Shown: piece by piece, positions 28,793-38,501 of the stretch | How positions within the stretch are numbered: position 1 is the first letter of the stretch | How the letters are laid out: the number at the start of each line of letters is the position of its first letter | Source: Sulfurisphaera javensis | GTDB lineage: Archaea; Thermoproteota; Thermoprotei_A; Sulfolobales; Sulfolobaceae | Assembly (NCBI RefSeq): GCF_041154675.1 | Contig: NZ_AP031322.1 | Coordinates: 1 to 64,000, forward strand | Length of the DNA stretch: 64,000 bases | Direction of reading: 5' to 3' | Translations under genes and position numbers: made by a program | The notes under the pieces: generated by a model | Database searches by the model: none | Seen by the model: only the letters and a program-made list of their open reading frames with translations | Told to the model about the DNA's origin: nothing

Positions 28793-30439
28793 TCAACTAC
28801 TGTTGTTTTTATTAGATTTGCTTGTCACTTCTTCCTTATAAAATTCTTTACCTTCTTTTAAGAAGTCGAAAATAGAGACTAACATTACCCTTTCATCTTT
28901 TTTCACTGGTATTAGGACAGACAATTCAATTCCTTGCTGCTTGGCTGACTTTATTCTTTGAATTACACCCTCCAAATCTAATAAAACTGCTAAAGGCTCC
29001 ATTACTGCATAAATTCTCTTTGTTATTGATGAATATTTATTCATTAAGTCAAATAACTCATCACTTGGCAATACTCCAATACTTGCCTTAGCATCATAAA
29101 TTGTATTAGTTGACCTTACGTAAATATCTGGTATTTTACCGGAAAAGATTACACTTTCAACTTCTATGTTATTAGGATCTATTTTCTCATTTTTAATTAA
29201 ATGTCTAATAGTAACAGCTTTCAATTTTCTGTGAAGTTCACTTTCATTACTTCCAGCTGTTCTTTCAGCTGGAACGTCTAAATTAATATAATTCTTTCTT
29301 AGCCAAATCCAACTTTCGTTTAATATTTTCTCATAGTTTGTTCTAACGTTTGCCAAACCGTCATAATAACTATTTTTGATGGTGAAGCCTGAAGCTAAAT
29401 ATGTTAACACTTTAATTTCTTCTAACGTAAACTTTTCTTCAATAATAGTTGATGGTTGACCCTGAATGTACATTGAATATTTATCACGCAAGCATTTAGG
29501 CATGATAACTATAGTAAATTTATTTCCTACAAAACTTATAATACTTGATTTGAAGACTTCTTCAAATTCTTTGTCATTTACTAATTCACATAAATCGTTA
29601 GATAAAACATATATCCCATCTTTGCTTATTGCATTTTGTAGACTGTATCTGTAATTAACCTTAGAAATTTTGAGAGGATTAAAAGAATATCCCCTAATTT
29701 CCGCAAATCTAGTTACAATTGCTGAAAGCGATTCTTCAATTTTTGGATGCTGGAGTTCATCATAAACTATTACAATAAACTTACCATTAAGTTGATTAAC
29801 AAATCCCAAGAAGTTATTCAAATAGAAATAAAGATCTCCATTAATTTCACGCTTTGGTTGTAGTGATTGTACAGAGTTAGATGATGGAGGAGGTGATGAA
29901 ACATTTAAATTTACAAGTATCTCACTTTCAATTTGTAAAGGAATTTGAGGAGGCGTAAAGAATTTAGGCTCTGGAAGTTGAAATTCCTTTATTTCAGTGT
30001 TAAATGAGAATTTAGGAATTGTTGGATCAATTTCCAGGGTAACTGATGAAGGTAACAGAAATATGGGTTCTGGGACTTCTAAGGGTTTAACTTCAATTTG
30101 AGTAACCTTAGGAATTTCACTATTTATATCTAAGGTAATTAATGAAGGTGACTTAAACTCTGGTTCTACTACATCGATGTGAATTTCTTTGCTAGTTGTT
30201 ATGATTTTCTTCCTCTCTTCTTTTACAGTATTTTCCTCCTTCTTTACTTCTTGCTTTTCTACACTACGAGATTCATTTAACAATGATGATGAACTAGTGA
30301 TGTTAACGTTATATGACTGCATCTTATTCTGTCTATTTTGTGTCGTTTCCTTCTCTTTTTCTGATTCCTCTTCACATCTTGTGTAAAAGATTTCTTCGTC
30401 TTCCTTCTCTTCATTCTCTTTCTCTTCCATGTTTATCAC
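28793..30439 (-). CDS. PD-(D/E)XK nuclease-like protein with long disordered N-terminus
   Basis: 548 residues. Residues 1-75 are Glu/Lys-rich and low in order. Residues about 85-185 are proline-rich with four to five spaced PEF/PEP-type repeats (VEPEFKSPSLITLDI, VPEPIFLLPSSVTLEI, LPEPKFFTPPQIPLQI). The middle is alpha/beta. The C-terminus has a nuclease-like core: Glu401 (SELHRKL), then GKIPDIYV (Asp438) and IYDAKAS (Asp449, Lys451), fitting the E-(D)-x-(D/E)xK pattern of restriction-type nucleases. It is the last of four leftward genes and is preceded 13 bases earlier by the 137-residue gene. No named family is evident. Assignment of the fold is by motif only. Confidence 0.7.
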   Translation of the reverse strand: MINMEEKENEEKEDEEIFYTRCEEESEKEKETTQNRQNKMQSYNVNITSSSSLLNESRSVEKQEVKKEENTVKEERKKIITTSKEIHIDVVEPEFKSPSLITLDINSEIPKVTQIEVKPLEVPEPIFLLPSSVTLEIDPTIPKFSFNTEIKEFQLPEPKFFTPPQIPLQIESEILVNLNVSSPPPSSNSVQSLQPKREINGDLYFYLNNFLGFVNQLNGKFIVIVYDELQHPKIEESLSAIVTRFAEIRGYSFNPLKISKVNYRYSLQNAISKDGIYVLSNDLCELVNDKEFEEVFKSSIISFVGNKFTIVIMPKCLRDKYSMYIQGQPSTIIEEKFTLEEIKVLTYLASGFTIKNSYYDGLANVRTNYEKILNESWIWLRKNYINLDVPAERTAGSNESELHRKLKAVTIRHLIKNEKIDPNNIEVESVIFSGKIPDIYVRSTNTIYDAKASIGVLPSDELFDLMNKYSSITKRIYAVMEPLAVLLDLEGVIQRIKSAKQQGIELSVLIPVKKDERVMLVSIFDFLKEGKEFYKEEVTSKSNKNNSS

Positions 30440-30452
30440 CGCGGATTATCAC

Positions 30453-30866
30453 TTAGTAATTTGGGTGGAGCTTCCATAAAGTCTCAATTAGTGATTTAGA
30501 TATAACTGCTCCAGATCTCCATTTGATTATTTCCCATAAACTTTCTTTTGCGGATAACCCGTTTTTACCTACGCTGATGTCCAAAGACGGATCAAGGAAT
30601 AAAATATAATTTACTAACTTAAACAATTCTGACACAGTGTATTCTCTCTTATAAAAGCTTTCGACGTAAGTATTTCTATTCGTATTTATGTATATACGGA
30701 ACATGTCGACAGAAGCATTTAGATTAGAATCTATATGCACATATTTGTCATATTTTTCGCAAGCATCCATTATATCATCTATCGTTAAGTCTATTTGCTT
30801 TAAAAACCTATTTATAAATACTTTAAAGTCATTAACTACTTGTTCCTTAGGAACGAAAAATACCAT
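30453..30866 (-). CDS. Hypothetical protein, nuclease operon
   Basis: 137-residue soluble, largely helical protein; I recognise no domain. Its start overlaps the end of the 110-residue gene by 31 bases and it is followed closely by the PD-(D/E)XK gene, so it belongs to one transcription unit. Conserved-looking features cannot be judged from one sequence. Confidence 0.65.
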   Translation of the reverse strand: MVFFVPKEQVVNDFKVFINRFLKQIDLTIDDIMDACEKYDKYVHIDSNLNASVDMFRIYINTNRNTYVESFYKREYTVSELFKLVNYILFLDPSLDISVGKNGLSAKESLWEIIKWRSGAVISKSLIETLWKLHPNY

Positions 30867-31168
30867 AAGAGTTTGAATAATATGTCAGCAATTCCATTTT
30901 TATTGTGAAAATAAATTGCTATTCTTTTATCAGAGGGAACAATTTCCATTCTCCTAATATCCAAGAATTTTTGTAAAAGCACGTTTTCGAATAGTTCCTT
31001 ATGTGCGCTCATTAACATTGGTCCTAAAACATGCCTGGTTGTCATTATAACGTAAGAATAATAATTATACATTGGTAAAATTGAAATTACACTTTTCTCA
31101 AGGTCTTGTAGTGCGTTTTTAAAATCGTCGACAGAAGAAATACCTCTCTCTACTTTAGGTATTTCCAT
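30836..31168 (-). CDS. Hypothetical protein, nuclease operon
   Basis: 110-residue helical protein with no recognisable motif. It starts 18 bases after the end of the 132-residue gene and overlaps the next gene by 31 bases. Base composition is like its neighbours. Function unknown; position suggests a subunit of the same system. Confidence 0.6.
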   Translation of the reverse strand: MEIPKVERGISSVDDFKNALQDLEKSVISILPMYNYYSYVIMTTRHVLGPMLMSAHKELFENVLLQKFLDIRRMEIVPSDKRIAIYFHNKNGIADILFKLLWYFSFLRNK

Positions 31169-31186
31169 GTCAAAGTTTCGAAATAA

Positions 31187-31585
31187 TCATTCTAAATCGA
31201 TCGCTAAAGATCTAATTAAATGAATAGGGGTTTTACTCATAATCCAATTATTAATTAGCGCTTGTCTATAGTCATGTCCTATTTCGTATAAGTTTCTTAG
31301 TTGAACAGGATCGACACCAACACCATATAAATCCTTAATAAGTTTTGCTAAACTGTTTTCAACATATAAACCTTTCTCATTAATCCCTCCAAGGAAATAA
31401 GGTAATAATTCTTGATTAATCTCACCTAGTTTTGGATGCTTTTGAACCTCTTGTATTAAGTAATTGCCAAAATCATCTAGGGTCTTCAAATTTACGTAAA
31501 TTGGGACAACGCAATTTTCAATATACTCTCTCCACTTATCTTCAGTTAAAGGTTGTTTACCTTGATAATTACACTTACTTTGCAT
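31187..31585 (-). CDS. Hypothetical protein, first gene of the nuclease operon
   Basis: 132-residue soluble, mostly helical protein (MQSKCNYQGKQPLTEDKW...). Two N-terminal-half cysteines do not form an obvious zinc site. It is the first gene of the four-gene leftward group. A TATA-like TTTATAAAA lies about 25-35 bases upstream (31600-31608), which supports a promoter here. No family recognised. Confidence 0.65.
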   Translation of the reverse strand: MQSKCNYQGKQPLTEDKWREYIENCVVPIYVNLKTLDDFGNYLIQEVQKHPKLGEINQELLPYFLGGINEKGLYVENSLAKLIKDLYGVGVDPVQLRNLYEIGHDYRQALINNWIMSKTPIHLIRSLAIDLE

Positions 31586-31771
31586 AATACATTATCTTAC
31601 TCATTTTTTATAAACCTTAAGTATAGGAGTAAGTCTTGAGTAACTAGTCTTATCTCTAGAGAAAATTAGCAATTTTAATTGACTAGTTTAATCTGTTGTA
31701 CAAAGTAAGACTCTCTTGTTTAATCATGATAGATAGCGAGATAATGAGAACCAATTTTGTAAAGCAGTTCT

Positions 31772-32338
31772 TCACAAAGACTCATCTAAAACCAGTATAT
31801 TTGACTTGATATGATTTAATATAAACTCTACTTTTTGCTCAAGTTCATCAGAGAGTTTTATGATTTCCTCATCTGGTATCTTATTTTCTTCGCCAGTGGA
31901 TAAGTATACTTTTCGTATCTCACTTATCTTTTTTGCCTCTTTATCTATTTCATCATCTTTAGGGATAATTTCCTTACCCTCTATTCGATTACTATAGTAG
32001 GTGTAAAAGAAGAGAAAGAAACGATATTTAAATTCATGCTCTTTGTGGAGATTTTTAAGGTCATTATTTATTCTCTTTATAATTTCGTGAAATGCTAAAA
32101 TGCCATACTTCTCAATTTCTTCACTTAACAGTCTTATTGCACAATTTCTCAACAGCGATATATAGATATATTTAGATAATTCTTCTATTGCAGACCATAA
32201 ATTTATTATTATAACTTTTCTATCATATCGAGACTTGAGTGATTTATAAATATTGAAGTAATCTTTAGCATAATCTAATTCATTTTTGAAATACTCATAG
32301 CACTCTAACCGGATATCCGTAATAATTAGTATACTCAC
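31772..32338 (-). CDS. HEPN-domain protein, AbiV-like
   Basis: 188-residue helical protein. The layout resembles AbiV-type HEPN proteins: an N-terminal helix with YAKDYFN, a second helix NLWSAIEELSKYIYISLL (AbiV: ALEELGK), a middle K/F-rich stretch, and EIRKVYLSTG...IPDEEI (AbiV: the LRERALYVDF...SPSE region). AbiV is a lactococcal abortive-infection protein; HEPN proteins are often ribonuclease toxins. No clear Rx4-6H motif is visible, so catalysis is uncertain. It starts at GTG 32338, 44 bases inside the preceding gene. Confidence 0.6.
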   Translation of the reverse strand: MSILIITDIRLECYEYFKNELDYAKDYFNIYKSLKSRYDRKVIIINLWSAIEELSKYIYISLLRNCAIRLLSEEIEKYGILAFHEIIKRINNDLKNLHKEHEFKYRFFLFFYTYYSNRIEGKEIIPKDDEIDKEAKKISEIRKVYLSTGEENKIPDEEIIKLSDELEQKVEFILNHIKSNILVLDESL

Positions 32339-32768
32339 AAAGGATTTTCTCTACTCTTTCAATATTTCTTCCTATAACATAACCTAACATTGACCCTATT
32401 GCTAAAGATATTGCAGTAGATATTAATTGAGACTCATTAGTATTATCCTTACTAGCAGCGTAACCAGCACCACCACCAACTACGGCACCACCAACTGCAC
32501 CCATTTCTTCAAAAGTGACCGTTTCCACGATCTGAAAAGAAATCCATATAACATGTAATTCTTCAACTATATTCATTACAGTATTTACAATGTTATTGCA
32601 AATCTCCTTAGAGTTAGGTAAAGAATTTGCGTTTACACGTAAGGAAATCATAATCCTTTCAGACTTTAGTTCTTTGATAATTGGAGTGTCATCTAGTTTT
32701 TTTAAGCATCTATTAGCAACTTCCTTTACCTCATCTGTTGAGAGTTTTTTCTTTTTTGCTTCAATCAC
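32295..32768 (-). CDS. Glycine-zipper membrane protein paired with the HEPN gene
   Basis: 157-residue protein. A soluble N-terminal alpha/beta part (1-88) is followed by a glycine-rich hydrophobic hairpin: GAVGGAVVGGGAGYAAS, a short polar turn, then ISLAIGSMLGYVIGR. This is a glycine-zipper membrane hairpin like those of pore-forming or membrane-inserting proteins. The 44-base overlap with the HEPN gene implies coupled synthesis. It may be the membrane-acting or sensing partner; no characterised relative is recognised. Confidence 0.65.
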   Translation of the reverse strand: MIEAKKKKLSTDEVKEVANRCLKKLDDTPIIKELKSERIMISLRVNANSLPNSKEICNNIVNTVMNIVEELHVIWISFQIVETVTFEEMGAVGGAVVGGGAGYAASKDNTNESQLISTAISLAIGSMLGYVIGRNIERVEKILCEYTNYYGYPVRVL

Positions 32769-33264
32769 TATTCTGTAATTCGAGACACATAATAAAATTT
32801 GATTGAAAGATTAAAAATCTTAACAAACAATAGATTATACTCCTCATAGCTAACAAGTCTTAGTAATTTCTCTATTGTCACTTTGTGATATGTCTTAGAA
32901 TTTTTAATATTTGGTTAGTATCCTGAGCAAAAATATTAGATTAGAAAACTAATTTTAGTCTCCCTGTTTTTTATTGTTAAAATCTAAGTTGGATAAATTC
33001 CAATAAAGGTGAAAAACAAAATAAAAAACCGTCAATATAAGAACCTTATCATAATGTTGTCATGAAGTATAAGTTATTTCTATAACTTCTTAAAATATTT
33101 AAACACTATTCATATATAAATCTTCTAATCTTTAGATAGAGACCGTAGATACCTTATTTTGTCTATTTGACTACACTATGACATAGTTCTTGACCAAAAG
33201 TTAATTTTTAATTCTACTATTTTAAGAAGATAATTTTTTAAAGATAAACTCTCTTTTACGCTTA
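32769..33264. other. Spacer without recognisable gene
   Basis: About 500 bases of AT-rich DNA between a leftward and a rightward gene. I find no coding frame, RNA gene or strong palindrome. Promoters for both flanking genes presumably lie at its ends. Confidence 0.45.
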
Positions 33265-34380
33265 ATGCGTAAGAATTTTCTACTTTCCTCTTGGTTATTT
33301 GGTTTTGCAAATGGATTGTCTTCTCCTCTAATTTCCCTTTACATTTATGTTACATCTTCCATATATTTTAGTCTTAAATTTCTCCTTTTCACTTCACTTT
33401 TCTTATTATTTGCTTACTTTATTTCTGGTTACTTCTCAAAAGAACGTGAGGTAATAACTTTTTACAAGATAGGAATCTCTCTTTACATAATTTTTTACAC
33501 TCTCCTAGCAATCTTTAATATTAATTCTTATAAATACGTTGATATCTTATCAATAATTTATGGTTTTGCTCAAGGCTTTTATTGGTATGGATGGGATGTA
33601 ATTTTCTACAATACTCCTAAAAAATTGAATTTCTTTAATAAATCAGCATATTTAGGCTTTATCTCCTCTCTTTTAGCACCAGCAATTTATGGTACAATAT
33701 TAACGCTTTTTCATAAACTTGGTTATCTCCTTCTCTTTTTGTCTTCTTCAGCTCTTCTTATAGTTGTAATTTTATTAGCTGAGAACATGAAAGTGAAAGG
33801 AGTATTCAATTTTAAAGACTCTTTCTTAGTTATTACTAAAAATGAAAATTATAAAAATACTATGATATCTTTGTCTTTAATTGCAGGATTTAACTATATT
33901 ACGGGAAATATCAACCCTATTATTCTTTATTCATTTACGAGAAATTACTTAGATTTCTCTCTAATAAACTATGTTTTAAATGCTGTATCTCTTACATCAA
34001 TCTACTTAGTTAGACAAAGATACGTTAGCAAAGTAAAGCCTTACAACATTGTTCTTTTGTCTTCTTTAGCAATTTCCTTCTCTTCTTTTTCTCTTTTCTT
34101 CTTTCCACTTATGTATTTAATAGTATATAATTTCTTCTCTCCATTAATTTATCCTATAATAGACATTTATAATTGGAATAACATGGATAGAAATTATCTC
34201 ATAAATTATTTAATAAATAGGCAAATTTTCCTTAATGTCAGTAGGATTCTCTCAGCCACTATAGACATTTTAGTATTTTCATCATTTGACGTAATCTCTT
34301 TAGTACCATTACTATTACTAGCTTCAATAATATTCTATAGAAAAAGAAAGGTTGCAGTTCCATTGACACAAAGTTTGTAG
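33265..34380 (+). CDS. MFS-like membrane transporter
   Basis: 371-residue integral membrane protein with about 11-12 hydrophobic segments and a short central cytoplasmic loop (AENMKVKGVFNFKDSF), consistent with the major facilitator fold. The usual motif A (GxLaDrxGrr) is not evident, so it is a diverged member. Substrate unknown. It is a single gene upstream of the CoA synthetase, 157 bases apart. Confidence 0.7.
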   Translation: MRKNFLLSSWLFGFANGLSSPLISLYIYVTSSIYFSLKFLLFTSLFLLFAYFISGYFSKEREVITFYKIGISLYIIFYTLLAIFNINSYKYVDILSIIYGFAQGFYWYGWDVIFYNTPKKLNFFNKSAYLGFISSLLAPAIYGTILTLFHKLGYLLLFLSSSALLIVVILLAENMKVKGVFNFKDSFLVITKNENYKNTMISLSLIAGFNYITGNINPIILYSFTRNYLDFSLINYVLNAVSLTSIYLVRQRYVSKVKPYNIVLLSSLAISFSSFSLFFFPLMYLIVYNFFSPLIYPIIDIYNWNNMDRNYLINYLINRQIFLNVSRILSATIDILVFSSFDVISLVPLLLLASIIFYRKRKVAVPLTQSL

Positions 34381-34536
34381 TACTCTAGCATTAAGCCCTA
34401 GATTGTTGTATGCAAACTTGAAATTACGGAAATATCTAAATCTTTACACAATCTCCTATAAGAGATATTATAATAAAAATGAGATAACTAAGAAATTAAA
34501 TGCAATATTTTTATTTTTCTTATCGTATTTTATATT

Positions 34537-36036
34537 ATGCTTACATATGAAGAAGCGAAAAGAGCTTTTGATTGGAATCCTACAATACGAAATTTAGAGG
34601 GGAATCCATTAGATATTTTAACTTCTCATGAAGGAGTTGCGATAGAATATTTTTCGAAAGATGAAAGGAGAAGTATCACGTTTAAAGAATTAAAAAGTAA
34701 GGCACTTCGTCTAGCAGTTTATTTAAAAGAAGTTGAAAAGGTTAAGAAAGGTGATGTGATATCAGTACTTGCTTCAAAAAAGATCGAACAAGTTATTGCA
34801 TTGTTAGCTAGTTTTTCAATTGGTGCGATTTACCAACCTTTATTTACTGCATTCGGACCAAAAGCTATTGAAATTAGGACTAAGGATAAACCACCAAGAA
34901 TAATTTTCTGTCAAGACGATCAAAAAGATAAGGTTAACTGTGTTCCCTTTTCAAAGTTTGATGAAATGCTAAATTATGGTGAGTTAAAAGAAATTGAAAA
35001 GATAAACTGGGATGACCCAATTATATTGCTTTATACATCTGGGACTACTGGTATACCAAAAGGTGCATTAATATCAAAGAGATTATTACTTAACGCTTAC
35101 GTTTATATGAAGTACGGAATAGGATTAAGAGAAAATGACGTGTTTTGGAATCCTGCAGACCCAGGTTGGGCTTATGGATTATATTATGGTATAATTGGTC
35201 CATTAATGTTTGGGAAGACAGTGTTTTTCCTTGATGAACCCTTTAATCCTGATAGGACAATGGAATTTATGGAAGAGAACAAAATCACAAATTTTGCATT
35301 TGCTCCAACAGCTTACAGAATGATAGCTGGTACTGTAATAAAGAAATATGATTTAGTTTTAGAAAGAGCAAGCTCTGCTGGAGAACCATTAAATCCTGAA
35401 GTCATAAAGTGGTTTAAAGAGAAATATAATGTAATAGTGAAGGATCATTATGGGCAAACTGAAGTTGGTATGGTTGTGTATAATGGTTGGGGTTATGATA
35501 TGCAACTGAAAGCTGGAAGTATGGGATTACCGGCATTAGGATATGAAGTTGACATAGTTGATGGAATTATAGCTGTGAAAAAAGATTCGCCAGGTTTTCA
35601 TTTTCTTGGATATTTAAATAGACCAGAAAAAACTCAAGAAGCTTTTAGAGGAAATTGGTACTTAACTGGTGATGAAGCAAGTAAGGACCAAGATGGATAT
35701 TTCTGGTTTATAGGAAGAAAGGATGATGTAGTTAAGGTTTCTGGATATAGAGTTGGACCTTTTGAAGTAGAAAGTGTATTATTGGAACATCCAGCAGTAT
35801 TAGAATCTGCAGTTATTGCTGATGAAGATCCAATAAGGGGACATATATTACATGCTTATATAGTATTAAAACCAAAATATCAACCTAGTGAAGAGTTAAA
35901 AAGAGATATAACGGAGTTTGTTAAAACTAAGTATTCAAAACATGTACATTTAGAGAAGGTTGACTTTGTAAACAGTTTGCCAAAGACTGAAAGTGGAAAA
36001 ATACAAAGATACTTATTAAAAAAGAAAGTTCAGTAA
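34537..36036 (+). CDS. Acetyl-/acyl-CoA synthetase (AMP-forming)
   Basis: Activates a short carboxylate (likely acetate or propionate) with ATP and CoA. 499 residues. The ANL-superfamily motifs are intact: LLYTSGTTGIPKGAL (P-loop-like), DHYGQTEVGM, the hinge region TGDEASKDQDGYFWFIGRKDD, GYRVGPFEVES, and the catalytic-lysine motif PKTESGKIQR at the C-terminus. It is shorter at the N-terminus than bacterial Acs (about 650). An acetate-type permease is encoded at 43481-44041. Confidence 0.9.
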   Translation: MLTYEEAKRAFDWNPTIRNLEGNPLDILTSHEGVAIEYFSKDERRSITFKELKSKALRLAVYLKEVEKVKKGDVISVLASKKIEQVIALLASFSIGAIYQPLFTAFGPKAIEIRTKDKPPRIIFCQDDQKDKVNCVPFSKFDEMLNYGELKEIEKINWDDPIILLYTSGTTGIPKGALISKRLLLNAYVYMKYGIGLRENDVFWNPADPGWAYGLYYGIIGPLMFGKTVFFLDEPFNPDRTMEFMEENKITNFAFAPTAYRMIAGTVIKKYDLVLERASSAGEPLNPEVIKWFKEKYNVIVKDHYGQTEVGMVVYNGWGYDMQLKAGSMGLPALGYEVDIVDGIIAVKKDSPGFHFLGYLNRPEKTQEAFRGNWYLTGDEASKDQDGYFWFIGRKDDVVKVSGYRVGPFEVESVLLEHPAVLESAVIADEDPIRGHILHAYIVLKPKYQPSEELKRDITEFVKTKYSKHVHLEKVDFVNSLPKTESGKIQRYLLKKKVQ

Positions 36037-36272
36037 TCACATTTAGATATTAAAGCGATCCAAGCTTATAATCTCAGTTTTTGTAGAGTTTCAATTCTAC
36101 TCTTTCAATTCGATAAAAATTAACACATTTGTATTACTTAATTACATAAAAAAGTTTTATATGGTTTATATGAGTATTTTAATTCATTAAATTTTCTCAG
36201 TTAAAATCAAATAGTGTGAATAAAAAAGTAGTATAATGAAAAATAAAAATATATTACGAAGTTATAAAATTT

Positions 36273-37847
36273 TTACCTTTTTGTTGTTTCTCCTTCTTCT
36301 GCCCATAAATTAACGCTCTTTCCAGCGTTTGTTAACGCATGTGGTTTTTTGAACTTCAAATATAAGGCATAACCTACAGCTCCTACAAGGTATAATATGC
36401 TTGCTATTGCGGCTGGAGTTTCTGGAAATACAGGTGGCCATATTGATGCATATAGTGCATATCCTAGAATACCAGTAGCAATTGCTGGAAGTATATAATG
36501 TTGAATTCTATGAGTGATAGTATGTAAGGTATCCTTATGGATTTCTTTTAATCTTCTGTATAATGTAATGACTGATGTGTTAAGAAGGAAATGAGTTAAT
36601 ACCATTCCAAATAAAGCCATTGTTGTCAAGAACCCAAAAGTATCTGAAAGTGCCGTAAACACTGCGGGATTCTTAGTAGTTAGATAGAACATTTGTAAAG
36701 GTGATACTCCATTTGCTAAAAACATTCCGAAAGCTGTTGCAATAGATAGTACTGTAGATAAAGTTCCTATGAACAATAATGATATATATGGACTGTGGTA
36801 TTTTGGATGAATTTTTGCGAACTTCTTTGGTATTACATTGTCTCTAGCCATTGCGAAATAGACTCTTCCAGCATTGCTTTGCATTGCTACTGAATCAGAG
36901 AATGCTGAGTTCATGGCTACTAAGAACAAACCTAATGCACCAAAGAGACCCAAGTATAATCCCATAACAACAATCCCTGGTATAGTTGAAATGTCTGGAT
37001 TACTATTATTTGCTAAACTTACTAAATTATTAACCCCCCAACCTACAGTTATTGCATATGCCATTTCAGTTAAAACAGCACCAACAATAAATACTCCAGT
37101 CATTAATGCTTTTAATATTTGCCTAGGATGTTGTACCTCTTCTCCTAATGGAGCAGAACCACCATAACCAATAAAGCTAGTTATTGAGAATACCATTGCT
37201 AAACCGAGTGCTCCACCAGGTCCTCCATAAGGTGCAAATTCTGAGGAATATTGTGGCCATGCAAATGGATTAAACACTGCTAATGTATTATCTGGAGCTT
37301 TTGCTATCACAATTGCTCCTAAGATAGCAAGAAATGATACTTCAAAGAGTGATGCATATTTTAGAGTAGTTATTTGAGGTCTTATTCCCAAAATTGCTAA
37401 TGTTATTGGAACCCAAACGAACAATAGAATTAAAGGTATCCATATCCATGCTGGTAACGATATATGAAAATAATAGTCTAAGAAAGCTGGTAAAACAGCC
37501 CCACCAATATAAGTAGGAATTGCAGCAGTACTAGTTGTCTGATAAAGAACATATAACCATCCAGAGACGGTTGCAGGAACTGGTCCGAATGCATTAGCAA
37601 TATATCCGTAATAACCACCAGCACTCGAATGTCTTTTGGCTAAGTGATATAATGTATTTACTTCTAAATACATAGCTAAAGTTGCTAGGAGAAAAGCTAA
37701 TGGCGTAATAGCAAAGGCAAATGCCATTGCTGATGTTATAAATGCTACTACGTCACATGCTGGAGCCATAGCAGCTATTTCTTCAGCTAATGCGCCTAAA
37801 GTATTAACTTGACCTTTTTTCAGCCTGGGAACTTCTGTTTGTGACAT
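36273..37847 (-). CDS. APC-family amino acid permease
   Basis: 524-residue membrane protein with 12-14 hydrophobic segments. The N-terminal region (GALAEEIAAMAPACDVVAF) and the unwound-helix motif GGYYGYI after helix 2-3 mark the amino acid-polyamine-organocation superfamily. Start ATG 37847 is preceded by a TATA-like stretch. Substrate is likely an amino acid but cannot be specified. Convergent with the CoA synthetase gene. Confidence 0.88.
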   Translation of the reverse strand: MSQTEVPRLKKGQVNTLGALAEEIAAMAPACDVVAFITSAMAFAFAITPLAFLLATLAMYLEVNTLYHLAKRHSSAGGYYGYIANAFGPVPATVSGWLYVLYQTTSTAAIPTYIGGAVLPAFLDYYFHISLPAWIWIPLILLFVWVPITLAILGIRPQITTLKYASLFEVSFLAILGAIVIAKAPDNTLAVFNPFAWPQYSSEFAPYGGPGGALGLAMVFSITSFIGYGGSAPLGEEVQHPRQILKALMTGVFIVGAVLTEMAYAITVGWGVNNLVSLANNSNPDISTIPGIVVMGLYLGLFGALGLFLVAMNSAFSDSVAMQSNAGRVYFAMARDNVIPKKFAKIHPKYHSPYISLLFIGTLSTVLSIATAFGMFLANGVSPLQMFYLTTKNPAVFTALSDTFGFLTTMALFGMVLTHFLLNTSVITLYRRLKEIHKDTLHTITHRIQHYILPAIATGILGYALYASIWPPVFPETPAAIASILYLVGAVGYALYLKFKKPHALTNAGKSVNLWAEEGETTKR

Positions 37848-38342
37848 CGCTAAATATTAGGGTAAGCCTAATATATAAGTTTTTTGGGTAACCCAAAATT
37901 CAAAATATCGTTTCTTCTACTTTGTAAAACTTATGAAATAATTTAATTTTATATAAGAAATCAATGAATCTAGCTACTTCCTAAAAACAACCATTAAAAA
38001 TCATCATTCTCCATCTCTTACTGTGTATATTAAGTGCATGTATTCTTTTTCTGGTTTGAATGTTTTCTTCTTTATTCTTTCTCTTTCCCTTGTCACTCTT
38101 GATGTTTTAATGTGAAGATAGGTGTAAGTTTTCTTCTTATGTTAGTAAGTATGGAAAGTCTTTAGACTAATGTAATTATGAGCATAGACAATAACGTACA
38201 AAGACTTTAAGGGGACAGTAGCGTTTTTATCTTTAAATTCTTACATAATCTCTGTTTGTTTTATATCCTTTTTATATTAATTTAACTATCCTAAGAAAAC
38301 AGTTTTCCACGACAATTTCAAACGAGATAAGGAGAAAGATAA

Positions 38343-38395
38343 TACAAAAAGTGTGGGCAGAAAGCCTCACTCTTTAGGGAAGGGGAGAGAAGTAG
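38343..38395 (+). mobile_element. Possible IS200/IS605-type element end
   Basis: Begins with TACAAAAAGTGTGGGCAGAAA and GCCT, matching 22674-22697, followed by TCACTCTTTAGGGAAGGGGAG. This GAAAGCC plus CCTC/TTTAGGG/GGGGAG pattern is what I recall at the 3' ends of tnpB elements. No transposase gene is left nearby. Confidence 0.35.
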
Positions 38396-38431
38396 CGTTA
38401 AGCTTATTTTGATAGAAGCAAAGAGATAATC

Positions 38432-38501
38432 AACGGGGGCTTCAGCTCGAGCAAGTTCATTATGGTCAGCACACCGCCTATTCATCATTGTGCCCCCTGT
38501 T
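38432..38501. other. Long-stem palindrome, candidate RNA or element end
   Basis: GGGGGC (38435-38440) pairs perfectly with GCCCCC (38492-38497). With one bulged T the stem extends by three more pairs (AAC/GTT). The about 51-base loop holds a further palindrome, GCTCGAGC (38446-38453). The 3' side ends in GTTTTC. It is much richer in GC than its surroundings. Confidence 0.45.

Noticed and set aside
34403-34597. 64-codon frame upstream of and overlapping the CoA synthetase start
   Set aside because: Low-complexity Lys/Tyr/Ile content and overlap in another frame with a well-supported gene; no family resemblance.
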